Assembly: GCA_016840945.1 (NCBI GenBank)
Contig: JAEORJ010000048.1
Span: forward strand, 1-45,489
Source: Candidatus Gerdarchaeota archaeon
Lineage (GTDB): Archaea; Asgardarchaeota; Heimdallarchaeia; JABLTI01
DNA: 45,489 nucleotides
Direction: 5' to 3'
Every line of letters begins with the position of its first letter. Positions within the stretch are counted from its first letter, which is position 1. A model generated the notes under the pieces. It was not told the DNA's origin. It saw nothing but the letters and a program-made list of their open reading frames with translations, and ran no database searches. Below, piece by piece: positions 1 to 8,946 of this stretch. A program made the position numbers and the translations under genes.

Positions 1-1434
1 CATGTCTAATGGATCCATGATATTTCCTTTGTTTCTCACAGTAATATTTAACCAGTTCAAAATAGAATCAAGCTTTCCTTGAGACATCTGCTCTTTCCAG
101 TTAGGAACATCTTTGTCCATTCGTGTTAATAATTGGGCATTGTAGTATGAACCCAATGAATAGGTTGGGAAATAACCGATGTAACCCCAAGCATAATGGG
201 TGTCTTGTAAAACACCTTCACTATCATTTTCAACATCTATGTTAAGATATTCCTTCATCTTATCATTCCAATAACTTGGTAATTCATCAATTGTTAATTT
301 ACCTGCAAAGTATTCTTTTTCCAATTCATATCTTAGAATAATATGAAGCGAATAAGTTAATGGATCAGCATGAATTCTAATTTTCGAAGGTTGAACTCTA
401 TTAATTGCAAAAACAAATGAGTTAAAATCAACATTATCAAAAATTTGTCCTGTTAAGTGCTTAAATCGTGGAAAATAATATTTCCAAAATTCCGGACTAC
501 GGCCGATGATATTCTCAATAAATCTTGCTTGTCCTTCATGCATAGCACTGGAAGGAGAATTGCCAATAGGTTGGTATTTGTATTCTGGAGCAAAATTTTG
601 TTCATAAAGAGCATGACCACATTCATGCATAGCAGCATAAAATGATGAAGTGAAATCATTAGGATCATAACTAACAGTTATACGAACATCATCATAGTAA
701 CCATTAGTGAAGGGGTGAACAGCAACATCAATTCTGCCACCATTCATATTATACTTAACAATTTCAGCTAAATCCTCTACAATAACCTCTTGAACATTCA
801 CTGGGCAATTACGAAGAATAATTGACTCATCAGGTTGATTAGCTGAGTTAACACATGAATTGATAAGTGGTATTAAACCGCTTTTAATTTCAGTGAATAT
901 ACGGTCATAAACCTCTTTTGAGAAGCCTTTTTCGTAATTATCCAATAATACATCATAAGGATCTTTTTCAGGGTTGAGATAGTGAGCGTATTTTGTTTGA
1001 AGCTCAAACATTTTTTCAAGATCATCTCTGAAAACAGCATAATCTTGTTTTCTTTTCGCTTCCTTCCATTTCTCTGTGGCAATGGCACTTAAGCGGCTAA
1101 ATTCCTCAGAATAACTTTTAGGAATTTTGGTTATTTTATCGTATGATCTTTGTATTAGTTCAACATTCCTCTTTTCAACTATTGATAAGCTATCAAAGTT
1201 TGTATGAGATTGAATTTCTTGGAGTAAAGAACCAATTTTAGGGCTGGAACTTTTTTCATGAATCATTCCGCTGAGAAGAGCAAGGCACTCGGCTCGTTGA
1301 TATACCCCTTTTGAGGGCATCATAACTTCTTTATCCCAATGAAGAACACTACTTATGTTTCCCATGATAGTAAGTTCTTTATAATAAGCCAATAATTTTT
1401 GATAAAGATCAATTTCTTTCACAATCTTTCCCAT
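1..1434 (-). CDS. M32 family metallocarboxypeptidase (carboxypeptidase Taq type), 3' end outside window
   Basis: A cytoplasmic zinc carboxypeptidase that trims residues from peptide C-termini. I translated 478 residues from ATG at 1434 and the frame is still open at base 1, so the C-terminus is missing. The zinc site is HECGH (H270, E271, H274), followed by HEGQARF with the third ligand E300. The family blocks HPFTNGYYDDVRIT just upstream and IHADPLTYSLHIILRYELE downstream are both present. M32 enzymes are usually about 500 residues, so only a short tail is lost. No signal peptide is seen. The gene stands alone, divergent from the small tail-anchored gene at 1582. The family assignment is secure; the natural substrate is not known. 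Confidence 0.93.
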   Translation of the reverse strand, partial: MGKIVKEIDLYQKLLAYYKELTIMGNISSVLHWDKEVMMPSKGVYQRAECLALLSGMIHEKSSSPKIGSLLQEIQSHTNFDSLSIVEKRNVELIQRSYDKITKIPKSYSEEFSRLSAIATEKWKEAKRKQDYAVFRDDLEKMFELQTKYAHYLNPEKDPYDVLLDNYEKGFSKEVYDRIFTEIKSGLIPLINSCVNSANQPDESIILRNCPVNVQEVIVEDLAEIVKYNMNGGRIDVAVHPFTNGYYDDVRITVSYDPNDFTSSFYAAMHECGHALYEQNFAPEYKYQPIGNSPSSAMHEGQARFIENIIGRSPEFWKYYFPRFKHLTGQIFDNVDFNSFVFAINRVQPSKIRIHADPLTYSLHIILRYELEKEYFAGKLTIDELPSYWNDKMKEYLNIDVENDSEGVLQDTHYAWGYIGYFPTYSLGSYYNAQLLTRMDKDVPNWKEQMSQGKLDSILNWLNITVRNKGNIMDPLDM

Positions 1435-1581
1435 GGTTATCACTATTCTATAAAAATAGCATAAAGTGAATTTAAAACTTACAGTAAAACTGAGGGAAAA
1501 AACAATAAAGCTAACAAACTAACAAATTAAAAAGACAAGTTACCAAAAGGAATTTAACTAATGTAATTCGTCAAACTAGAA

Positions 1582-1974
1582 ATGAAGGCAAAACTCATGT
1601 CACCTGAAGCTGATGAAGCACCAATTGATCACTTGAAAGTAAATAATGAAATAAAACTAGAAGTGATCAAGAAATTAGTTGATAAAGAAGCTTATAATGA
1701 AAAATCAGCGGTGGAAGAAAGCGAATTGGAGTTAGAAGGAGAGGAAAAGTATGCTTTCAAACAATTAATTAGTGATGATGTGATAGAAGAGGTTTATCTC
1801 GAGGATAAAGTAGTTTATTACGTAGATGAATATTATAAACCAGTAAGAAGTTATAGAAAAGAAGTGGTAATGGGATTAAGCATCCCATTGTTAATATTTT
1901 TAGTATTACTGATGCTTGGAGGATTAGCGACAATAATCTATGTTTTTATTGATTATATCACTAATATTATCTAA
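1582..1974 (+). CDS. small acidic tail-anchored membrane protein, unknown function
   Basis: A 130-residue protein that I do not recognise. Residues 1-95 are acidic and soluble, with an alternating helix/strand pattern ending in VYLEDKVVYYVDEYYKP, which could be a small winged-helix-like fold. Residues about 96-127 form one long hydrophobic segment with almost nothing after it, so the protein looks tail-anchored with its N-terminal domain in the cytoplasm. There is no signal peptide. Its stop overlaps the 3' end of the convergent HEAT membrane protein gene by 8 bases. Start is the first ATG; no strong ribosome site precedes it. Confidence 0.65.
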   Translation: MKAKLMSPEADEAPIDHLKVNNEIKLEVIKKLVDKEAYNEKSAVEESELELEGEEKYAFKQLISDDVIEEVYLEDKVVYYVDEYYKPVRSYRKEVVMGLSIPLLIFLVLLMLGGLATIIYVFIDYITNII

Positions 1975-3028
1975 TATCGAGAGCATAACGTTTACCTAAA
2001 TTATTCCTAACAGCAATTTTATCTAAAGCCACAACAGCAGCTCTTTGAACTTCCTTATTTTTATGAGTGGTTAAATTAGCGAGAGAGGAAACAACCTCTT
2101 GACCACCGACATCACCAATAGCTGCTAGAGCGATATTGATGATTATTCTATGAAAACCAAAGGTGGATTTAGTAGCTAAAGCTAAAAGACCATATTGATC
2201 ATTAGCATCTCGAAGGGCTTTAATTTTATTAAAACGGGTAATAAGGATAATGAGAATAATAGAAACTTCAAGTAAAATAATAGCACAACCGAAAGCTAAG
2301 ATGATACCAGTAGAGCTTTCATAATTAAAGCCTGTAATTGACATAGAATTAGTGCCAAAGCTAAAAATCGGATAAAGAATAGCAATGAAAGCAATATAGA
2401 TACTATAATTTTGCATTGCTAATCGGTAAGCTCGTTTTTCAATGTCAAATAAGGAAATAAAATTGCCTTGGTTGTCTTGATAAGGAGGTAAATCAGCATC
2501 AGGAATAAGGCCATTAGTAGCATAATAATTCAAACGTGATTGAATCTCAGAAATAGCTTCATGAGCTAAAGCTTGAATAGTACTTTTTGAAGGCGTAGAG
2601 AGTGAGGTGAGAGATTTGATGGCAGGTTCAGCAGCTAATTTGGCTAGGCCAGCAATAGCTAATTCACGAAGCTTATAAGAACCTCGCTCCTGAAAAGAGG
2701 AAATCTCAGAAATAATGATGAGCTGATTAACATTACGAGCGATAATCATACTTTCAATCAAATTATAATTTTTATAATAAAACACAGAAAGAAAAGAAAT
2801 GACAAGAGAAACAATGACTCCAACAAAACAAATAATAAGAGAGACAATAAGAACAACATAGATTATTTCAGTAGAAGAAACAAAGTTAACAACAAGAAAA
2901 GACGCCACGACGAGAAGCATCGGTACGATACTAAATATACTATAATACCGAAAGAAGGTCAATCGTTTAGTCATACGATCCCAAAGAGAATTCTCCAAGA
3001 ATGATAATTCAGGCTTAATTTCAAACAT
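1967..3028 (-). CDS. membrane protein with HEAT-like repeats
   Basis: A 353-residue membrane protein with two pairs of hydrophobic helices (about residues 28-50 and 57-83, then about 211-232 and 242-265). Two soluble helical segments follow the pairs. Residues about 115-165 (LRELAIAGLAKLAAEPAIKS) and 290-345 (AALAAIGDVGGQEVVSSLAN and VQRAAVVALDKIA) have the alternating Ala/Leu pattern of HEAT/PBS-lyase repeats. Such repeats usually bind proteins, so this may be a membrane platform with cytoplasmic docking domains; that role is inference. It ends convergently with the tail-anchored gene at 1582-1974, overlapping by 8 bases. Confidence 0.72.
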   Translation of the reverse strand: MFEIKPELSFLENSLWDRMTKRLTFFRYYSIFSIVPMLLVVASFLVVNFVSSTEIIYVVLIVSLIICFVGVIVSLVISFLSVFYYKNYNLIESMIIARNVNQLIIISEISSFQERGSYKLRELAIAGLAKLAAEPAIKSLTSLSTPSKSTIQALAHEAISEIQSRLNYYATNGLIPDADLPPYQDNQGNFISLFDIEKRAYRLAMQNYSIYIAFIAILYPIFSFGTNSMSITGFNYESSTGIILAFGCAIILLEVSIILIILITRFNKIKALRDANDQYGLLALATKSTFGFHRIIINIALAAIGDVGGQEVVSSLANLTTHKNKEVQRAAVVALDKIAVRNNLGKRYALDIR

Positions 3029-3170
3029 GAATAAGTAATCCCCAATTTAATGAATAATTTCAGATTTAGATAGAAAATACTATTATTTAAAAAATTCCCA
3101 TAGAAAAGAAATTCTAAAAACAAAACGAAAGATTCAAAAAGAAAAAAGAATGAGAAAAGCAAGACCAAAT

Positions 3171-3278
3171 GGGCGGGTGATCTAGTGGCCTCGAAAGGCT
3201 TTTCGTGGCTGGAGATCTCGGTATGATGCCTGCCTTACTAGCAGGATGTCGCGTGTTCAAATCGCGCCTCGCCCACCA
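3171..3278 (+). tRNA. tRNA-Val (anticodon TAC) with an intron in the D-loop, CCA encoded
   Basis: The acceptor stem is GGGCGGG (3171-3177) with CTCGCCC (3268-3274), then A73 and an encoded CCA (3276-3278). The anticodon arm is CCTGC / CTTACTA / GCAGG (3229-3245), giving anticodon TAC at 3236-3238. The T-arm is GCGTG / TTCAAAT / CGCGC. The D-arm closes as ATC...GAT only after removing about 33 bases between AGTGG and TATGAT, which leaves the usual archaeal tRNA-Val D-loop TAGTGGTAT. Position 37 reads T rather than the normal purine, which is odd. Identity is secure; exact splice sites are not. Confidence 0.9.
3189..3221 (+). other. 33-nt intron in the D-loop of tRNA-Val
   Basis: Removing 33 bases restores a standard D-arm. 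The end points are ambiguous because GG occurs at both borders; 3186-3218 also gives a valid 9-base D-loop (TAGCGGTAT). The precursor can fold as a long hairpin: GATCT (3179-3183) with AGATC (3213-3217), GGCC (3187-3190) with GGCT (3207-3210), and CGAAA (3192-3196) with TTTCG (3201-3205). The internal loops lie near the splice points, compatible with a relaxed bulge-helix-bulge site for the archaeal splicing endonuclease. Confidence 0.75.
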
Positions 3279-3309
3279 TTTTTATTTTTCTTTTTATTCT
3301 TTATTTTTT
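3279..3309 (+). terminator. oligo-T terminator after tRNA-Val
   Basis: Directly after the encoded CCA come T-runs of five or six broken by single A or C bases. This is the T-rich sequence that archaeal RNA polymerase uses for intrinsic termination. Confidence 0.55.
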
Positions 3310-3364
3310 GAAAAAATTCTAATAGAATACCCCCTAATTTTTATATTGAAAAGGAGTTGTAGCT

Positions 3365-4555
3365 ATGAAATTATATAATAAATCAATCTTTATAAAATTA
3401 ATATCGGGATTTCTTTTCTCTTTAGTAGTATGTTTAAGTGTCTCTTCTAATACTCATCAAGCACTATCTACTAGTAACCTTCAAAGCTCTTCAAGCGAAG
3501 AATTTACTTTTACAGAAATTGGTCGTTGGTCCATAGCAGATGATGTATTTTTTCAAGATGTGATTGTAGATGATAATATCGCTTATGTTTGTACAAGAAA
3601 CTATCTGGCAATTTTAGATATTTCTGATCCTGAACAACCATTTTTGCTTAGTAATTTTACCCAATTTGGTAACTATTATATAGACACCCCTTGGCCTCAA
3701 AAGGCTCTTCTTTTTGGTGATTATCTTTTAGTTTTAGCTTATTGGCATGATATGATTTATTGTTGGACCAACAAAATAATGATTCTTGATATTTCTGATC
3801 CTTTCAATCCTCTTGTAGTTCAAGAGTTTAATGAAAATCGATTAATTTATGAAATTCAAATTGTGGATAATTTTCTTTATGTTGCTAGTAGTGGCGATTT
3901 TAGGATTTATAATCTTGAAAATGTTAATTCTCCTACTCTTTTATGTAATTTTTCCATTGAAAATTTCTTCCCATCATCAATTAGCATTCATAATTCATTT
4001 GCTTTCTTAAGCTCATATGATGATGGTTATTTAGTATTAGACATTTCTAATCCTTCTGACCCTTTTATAGTTAAAAACTGTACTGATTTTTCATTTACCA
4101 GCATTCATTTTGAGGGGTCTATTGCTTATGCTCTTATAAGACTTGATAGTGTTTATACTGATAATGATTATAATTTCACTATATTCAATGTCACTAATGA
4201 TTATGACTTTGAAGAGATAAACCATTATTATATTATTGATGATTGTTGGGATTTTGTTTGCTCAGATGGCTATGTTTACATTAAGACTATTGAATATGAT
4301 TTACTTGTTTTAAATGCAACTGATTTTTATCATCTCGAGATTGTTTATGAATCAATGGCAAACGAACCCACTTTTCCCGGCTTTTCTATTATTGGTAATT
4401 ATTTCTATCTTGCAGCTGGTTCTGATGGTTTTATTATTTACCAAGTAAATTATCCTCCAATATCAGTTACTATAAACCTATCAGCAATTCTTTTGTTCAT
4501 TGTTTCTCTATTTTCACTCAGTCTTTACCTCAAGAAAAAAATTTCGCTAAATTAG
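3365..4555 (+). CDS. LVIVD-repeat cell-surface beta-propeller protein
   Basis: A 396-residue exported protein. It has an N-terminal signal peptide (hydrophobic residues about 9-27) and a C-terminal membrane helix (about 370-388) followed by LKKKISLN, so it is anchored with its body outside the cell. The body carries repeated blades of the form AILDISDPEQPFLL, MILDISDPFNPLVV, RIYNLENVNSPTLL and LVLDISNPSDPFIV, matching the LVIVD repeat (PF08309), a propeller-type fold. The ligand is unknown. A GGAG site (aaaggagttgtagct) sits before the ATG. It precedes the MFS genes on the same strand, but with its own spacing and no clear functional link. Confidence 0.8.
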   Translation: MKLYNKSIFIKLISGFLFSLVVCLSVSSNTHQALSTSNLQSSSSEEFTFTEIGRWSIADDVFFQDVIVDDNIAYVCTRNYLAILDISDPEQPFLLSNFTQFGNYYIDTPWPQKALLFGDYLLVLAYWHDMIYCWTNKIMILDISDPFNPLVVQEFNENRLIYEIQIVDNFLYVASSGDFRIYNLENVNSPTLLCNFSIENFFPSSISIHNSFAFLSSYDDGYLVLDISNPSDPFIVKNCTDFSFTSIHFEGSIAYALIRLDSVYTDNDYNFTIFNVTNDYDFEEINHYYIIDDCWDFVCSDGYVYIKTIEYDLLVLNATDFYHLEIVYESMANEPTFPGFSIIGNYFYLAAGSDGFIIYQVNYPPISVTINLSAILLFIVSLFSLSLYLKKKISLN

Positions 4556-4657
4556 CAATTTTTTCTATTAGTAAAATTTTCTTATTAAAATGGTTCTATC
4601 CAAATATTTTTTATCTCATTGTAAAACCATCTGTTCATTGCTTCTGGAGATAGCCCT

Positions 4658-6067
4658 ACGACTGATAAGGAACCTATTGATTATGGTAACATTGGTGAAC
4701 CTTCCCCTTCTGATTTAGGTGCCACCATCGTTCCTGAACCGGTCATCTATCCTCCACCCCCTGTTTCTGAAATTTTACCCGATGAAGAGGAATCTGAAAT
4801 TCCTGATTACGTCCCTTATCAGCAAAAGAAAGGAATTTTCTGGGTTATTAGCATTATTAATTCCACAGCCCAGAAATTTTATGGTGATTACTTATCACCT
4901 TTTGCAGCCCTTGTTGGTATTTCTGGTAGACTCATGGGTTTCCTAACCTCTATTCGTAATCTTATCAGTTCTCTTTTCCAAGGTGTTTTTGGTCGCTTTA
5001 GTGATAGATTTGGCCGTAAAATCTTCCTTGTTATCTCCCTTACTCTCAGCTTTATTATTACTACTTTGCTTATTTTCTTTGGCAACAAAAATATGATCAT
5101 TATTGCCTCTGTTTTCCAATCGTTGGCTGTTTGTATCTTCACACCATCATGGAATGCTTCTATTGGTGATGTTACTCGTACCAAAGGTCGTGGTGCGTTT
5201 ATCGGTCGAATCTCTGCTGCTGGTCAAGTCATTTCTGTTAGTTTTACCCTTCTTGTTGCAGGCTTCTTTTTCCTTGTGGAAAGATATGAAGGTCATATTT
5301 TTTGGGGTTGGGAAGTTGGCCTTACTTGGGAACAACAATATATGATCGCTTTTGCTGCTTCAGCTATTAGTTATATTATCGCCCTAGGTATCATTATCTT
5401 TTTCAAAGAAACTCACTCTGCGAAAAACAATCACTTTATGGAAACTAAAACCAATTTCTTTGAACCTTTCAAAAATAAAGACTACAATAAATTCTTGTTA
5501 GTTCATCTCATCTTTGCTGTTGTTATGTCTGCTTTCTGGCCTGTCACACCATTTATTCAAATTAACATCCTTAACATGAAATTCTATCAAATAGCTATCT
5601 GCTCAGCCACCTTCGCTGTTTGTATGGGGATTTTCCAAACTATCAGTGGTAAGCTTGCTGATAAAGTTGGTCGCAAAAAAATGATCATTATCGGTGCAGC
5701 CATATTAATCTTCTTCCCCGTTAGTTATACTCCAGCTGTTGTCTTTGGTAAATGGCAATTTAGCATCTTAGCTAATTTTGTTGCTGGTACTGGTTCGGGA
5801 TTCTTCTACACATCTATCAATACCTACATCCTTGACCTTTCAAAACGAGAGACTATGGGCAGCTTTATTGGTTGGAAAGAAGCCCTAACTGGCGTTGCTA
5901 CTTTTCTTGGCTCCTTATCTGGTGGATTCGTTATTGATGCTCTAATAGGCAATCTTGTTGTTATGGGCGTTAGTATGACTGTTGGTGTATCAGTTTTAAG
6001 ATTCTTAGCTTTCTTTGGTTATCTATTTATGAAAGATAATTTCGTAAAAGAAAAAGAAACTAGTTAA
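4658..6067 (+). CDS. major facilitator superfamily transporter, paralogue 1, with no ATG/GTG/TTG start
   Basis: A 12-helix multidrug-type MFS exporter. Motif A appears as GRFSDRFGRK in the first half and GKLADKVGRKK in the second. The first ATG in frame (4934) would remove helix 1, which is clearly encoded upstream as KGIFWVISIINSTAQKF and aligns with KGLLWFISIF in the next gene. The frame is open back to a stop at 4622-4624 but contains no ATG, GTG or TTG. I chose ACG 4658 because GGAGA (4646-4650) precedes it at the right distance and the same GGAGATAG block precedes ATG in paralogue 2. CTG 4631 and ATT 4637 are alternatives. A soluble Pro/Glu-rich head precedes helix 1. The substrate is unknown. 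Confidence 0.82.
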   Translation, partial: TTDKEPIDYGNIGEPSPSDLGATIVPEPVIYPPPPVSEILPDEEESEIPDYVPYQQKKGIFWVISIINSTAQKFYGDYLSPFAALVGISGRLMGFLTSIRNLISSLFQGVFGRFSDRFGRKIFLVISLTLSFIITTLLIFFGNKNMIIIASVFQSLAVCIFTPSWNASIGDVTRTKGRGAFIGRISAAGQVISVSFTLLVAGFFFLVERYEGHIFWGWEVGLTWEQQYMIAFAASAISYIIALGIIIFFKETHSAKNNHFMETKTNFFEPFKNKDYNKFLLVHLIFAVVMSAFWPVTPFIQINILNMKFYQIAICSATFAVCMGIFQTISGKLADKVGRKKMIIIGAAILIFFPVSYTPAVVFGKWQFSILANFVAGTGSGFFYTSINTYILDLSKRETMGSFIGWKEALTGVATFLGSLSGGFVIDALIGNLVVMGVSMTVGVSVLRFLAFFGYLFMKDNFVKEKETS

Positions 6068-6148
6068 TATTCTCTTTTAATCTGTCTTTATCCAAATCCT
6101 TTTGTATTGCTATTATCATCCTTAATCGAAATCGTTAATGGAGATAGT

Positions 6149-7486
6149 ATGTTGGCGGATACTATAGCTGATATTGACCCTGAGTCCTCCACTCCTACCG
6201 CTAATAAAACTCAATTAGATACTAAAGGTAATAAAAAAGGACTTCTCTGGTTCATTTCAATTTTTAGCGTTTCCTCTCAAGATTCTTTTCTTCAATATTT
6301 CTCGGTTTATGCTCGAGAAGTTGGTGTGTCCGCTAAAATCCTCGGTTTTTTGATGTCGATTCGAAACCTTCTCACTGGCCTTTTCCAGGGATCTATTGGT
6401 AGATTATCTGATAAGATTGGTCGAAAATATATCCTAATTTTTGGTTTCTTCTTCAGTGCGATCATTCCCATTCCATTAGTATTTTATCAAAATACGTACC
6501 TCTTGATTGCTATCTCTATCATCCAAGCCTTTTCTATCAGTATTATAATACCGACTTGGAATGGCTTACTTGGCGATGTCACTGAACCGAATTTTCGTGC
6601 AACGTTTATCGGTCGATTAGCATCTATTGGTCGTATGGTTTCAGTTATGATTTCACTAATGGTTGCTGGTGTTTATTTTATCTTTGAAATACGATTCAAT
6701 AATCTAATAACAATTGGTGGCGTAGTTCGCGAAATCACCTGGCAGGTACAATATGGAACAGCTTTCATTGTTTCTGCTTTTAATGCTCTTCTTTGTTTAA
6801 TTTGTGTTTTTTTCATCAAAGAAACTCATAAAGTAACTGAAGAGAAGAAAAACAATATCCCAAAAATGTGGATTGCTCTTAAAGACAAAAGTTTTGTTAA
6901 ATTCCTCATTGCTAATTCCATTTTTGGTATTACTATGTCAATGATATGGCCAACAAATCCCATTATCTTCACAGATGTTCTTGACTTGGGATTTCCTGAA
7001 GTAGCTGTGATTACTTCTTCATTTGCAATTTTCACTAGTTTATCTACTATCATTGGCGGTAAGATCTGTGATAAAATTGGTCGCAAACCTTTAATTGTTA
7101 TTTCAGCTTTTATTCTAGTCTTCTTCCCTATTAGTATGGTTCCTGCATTAACAACTAACAATTGGTGGATTCTAATATTCTCACGTTTTGTTGGAGGATT
7201 GGGCACAGGCCTAAATTTTGTAGCGATTAATTCTTATACGCTCGATGTTGCTCCTGGTGAATTAATGGGAGCATTTTCAGGTATGAGAGAAATGTTCTAT
7301 GGATTCACCACATTTATTGGCTCTTTTACAGCAGGTTTTATTATTGATGCTTTAAGCACTAAATATGACTACAATACTGTAGTTATGATCATGTGTGTTG
7401 GAGTTACAATTATTCGTTTAATCGCAGCTTTTGGGTATATTTTCATTAAAGAGAGTCTCCCATCAAAAAATGGTACGTTAATCTGA
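6149..7486 (+). CDS. major facilitator superfamily transporter, paralogue 2
   Basis: A 445-residue MFS transporter related to its neighbours. Start is ATG 6149, since GGAG (6140-6143) precedes it; the TTG at 6107 would add residues with no counterpart in the paralogues. A soluble acidic/Thr-rich head of about 30 residues leads into helix 1 (GLLWFISIFSVSSQDSFLQY). Motif A is GRLSDKIGRK, repeated in the second half as GKICDKIGRKP. Helix-rich blocks such as IIPTWNGLLGDVTE and GSFTAGFIIDAL are shared with paralogues 1, 3 and 4. It lies 81 bases after paralogue 1. Family sure, substrate unknown. Confidence 0.88.
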   Translation: MLADTIADIDPESSTPTANKTQLDTKGNKKGLLWFISIFSVSSQDSFLQYFSVYAREVGVSAKILGFLMSIRNLLTGLFQGSIGRLSDKIGRKYILIFGFFFSAIIPIPLVFYQNTYLLIAISIIQAFSISIIIPTWNGLLGDVTEPNFRATFIGRLASIGRMVSVMISLMVAGVYFIFEIRFNNLITIGGVVREITWQVQYGTAFIVSAFNALLCLICVFFIKETHKVTEEKKNNIPKMWIALKDKSFVKFLIANSIFGITMSMIWPTNPIIFTDVLDLGFPEVAVITSSFAIFTSLSTIIGGKICDKIGRKPLIVISAFILVFFPISMVPALTTNNWWILIFSRFVGGLGTGLNFVAINSYTLDVAPGELMGAFSGMREMFYGFTTFIGSFTAGFIIDALSTKYDYNTVVMIMCVGVTIIRLIAAFGYIFIKESLPSKNGTLI

Positions 7487-7590
7487 AGAGGTATCTTTCA
7501 ACTTAGAAAATAGCTTCTCGCCACAATTTTTTTTAGTCTCTAATGACTTTTTAACTAAAACTAGTCTTTATAGGAGCTTTGAGCTAACTA

Positions 7591-8928
7591 TTGTCTGAAA
7601 TTCCAGAAACTACAATTGAATCTGAAGAGGCTTCAAATGATTCTGTTGATAAAAATATTCCCTCAAATGAAAAACAAGATGCTAAGGAGAAAAAACAAAA
7701 GGGATTATTCTGGTTAATTTCAATTGGTAATAATAGCTCACAGTTAATTCTCTTAAATTTCTTTCAATATTTCGCAGCAGCTATTGGTGTTAGAGAAGGA
7801 TTAATGGGTTTTCTAACAGCTATTCGTAACCTTGTTGGAGCCTTACTCCAAGGTAATTTTGGATTTTTGAGCGATAAACATGATCGTAAACGATTTTTAA
7901 TCATCGGTTTCTTTCTAAGTTTTGCAGCAACTACTTTGCTTATTTTTTCCTACAATCCCATCATGTTAATTGTGGTTGCTTCTGTTCATGCCTTTTCTTT
8001 TAGTATTATTATTCCTGTGTGGAATGCTGCTCAAGGTGATATCACAGAGATTAAAGGAAGGACAACATTTATTGGGAAATTAAGCTTTGTTGGACAAGTT
8101 GTTGGTGTTGTTTTGCTTTTATTCTTAACAGGCATTTTATACTACCTTGATTATTTCAAGAGTATAATTCTAGATTTTGAAATTCAGTATGGTATTGTTT
8201 TTGCTATTTGTGCTGCCAATTTATTGATTTGTGCTATTGGAACATTATTTTTACGTGAAACAAGGAAATTTGATTTAGAAAGGAAACCTCCAAGAATTCT
8301 TAGTGCTTTTAGAAATAAACCTTTTAGAAACTTCATTATTGTAAATTCTATTTTTGGCGTGACTATGGCTGCTCTCTGGCCAATATTCCCGATAATTCAA
8401 GTGAAAATTGTTGAGATGAGTTTTTATCAATTAACTATTGTAGCAGCTATTTATGCAATCCTTTTTAGTCTTGGCAATTTATTAGGGGGGCGTATAGCTG
8501 ATAAAATTGGTCGCAAACCTGTTTTAATTTTCTCTCGTATTTTTATGTTTTCAGTTTCGTTAATTTACATACCAGCAGTTTGGCTTCATTCATGGTATTA
8601 TGTCATTTTAACCAATGCTGTAAGTGGGATTGGAAATGGTATTTTTATTGTTATGATGAATGCTTATTCCCTTGATTTAGCAGGTGAAGAAAATCAAGGT
8701 AGTTATTCAGGATTAGCTCAAACATCATGGGGTATAGCTACCTTTATGGGATCTTTTATTGCAGGATTCATTGCTCAATCAATAACAAATAATTTTGGTG
8801 AACTTACAATGGTTTTAGCTACAACGATTGCTATAGCTATTTTGAGAGTCTTAGCTTCTATTGGTTATTTCTTTATCAAAGAAAGTTTACCAAAAGAAAA
8901 GCAAGCAATAATAGCAAAAAACAAGTGA
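7591..8928 (+). CDS. major facilitator superfamily transporter, paralogue 3
   Basis: A 445-residue MFS transporter beginning at TTG 7591, with GGAG upstream in ataggagctttgag. The soluble head (SEIPETTIESEEASNDS onwards) is acidic, then comes KGLFWLISIGNNSSQ as helix 1. Motif A is degenerate in the first half (GFLSDKHDRKR, where the usual IGRK is HDRK) and normal in the second (GRIADKIGRKP). It ends 9 bases from the convergent paralogue 4, with a hairpin covering both stop codons. Membership in the four-gene family is clear; no substrate can be inferred. Confidence 0.87.
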   Translation: MSEIPETTIESEEASNDSVDKNIPSNEKQDAKEKKQKGLFWLISIGNNSSQLILLNFFQYFAAAIGVREGLMGFLTAIRNLVGALLQGNFGFLSDKHDRKRFLIIGFFLSFAATTLLIFSYNPIMLIVVASVHAFSFSIIIPVWNAAQGDITEIKGRTTFIGKLSFVGQVVGVVLLLFLTGILYYLDYFKSIILDFEIQYGIVFAICAANLLICAIGTLFLRETRKFDLERKPPRILSAFRNKPFRNFIIVNSIFGVTMAALWPIFPIIQVKIVEMSFYQLTIVAAIYAILFSLGNLLGGRIADKIGRKPVLIFSRIFMFSVSLIYIPAVWLHSWYYVILTNAVSGIGNGIFIVMMNAYSLDLAGEENQGSYSGLAQTSWGIATFMGSFIAGFIAQSITNNFGELTMVLATTIAIAILRVLASIGYFFIKESLPKEKQAIIAKNK

Positions 8929-8946
8929 GATATGATTTTATATCTC
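8927..8946. terminator. hairpin between convergent MFS genes
   Basis: A perfect 7-bp inverted repeat, GAGATAT (8927-8933) and ATATCTC (8940-8946), with a GATTTT spacer. The left arm includes the last two bases of the TGA of the plus-strand gene and the right arm begins within the TAA of the minus-strand gene, so the hairpin could end both transcripts. Confidence 0.5.

Noticed and set aside
2971..3168. 65-residue Phe/Leu-rich frame on the minus strand
   Set aside because: It lies in AT-rich sequence between the HEAT membrane gene and the tRNA, overlaps the true gene start, and has no ribosome site or family pattern.
4888..5345. Three overlapping frames within the first MFS gene
   Set aside because: They are shadows of the transporter; only its frame shows membrane helices and motif A.
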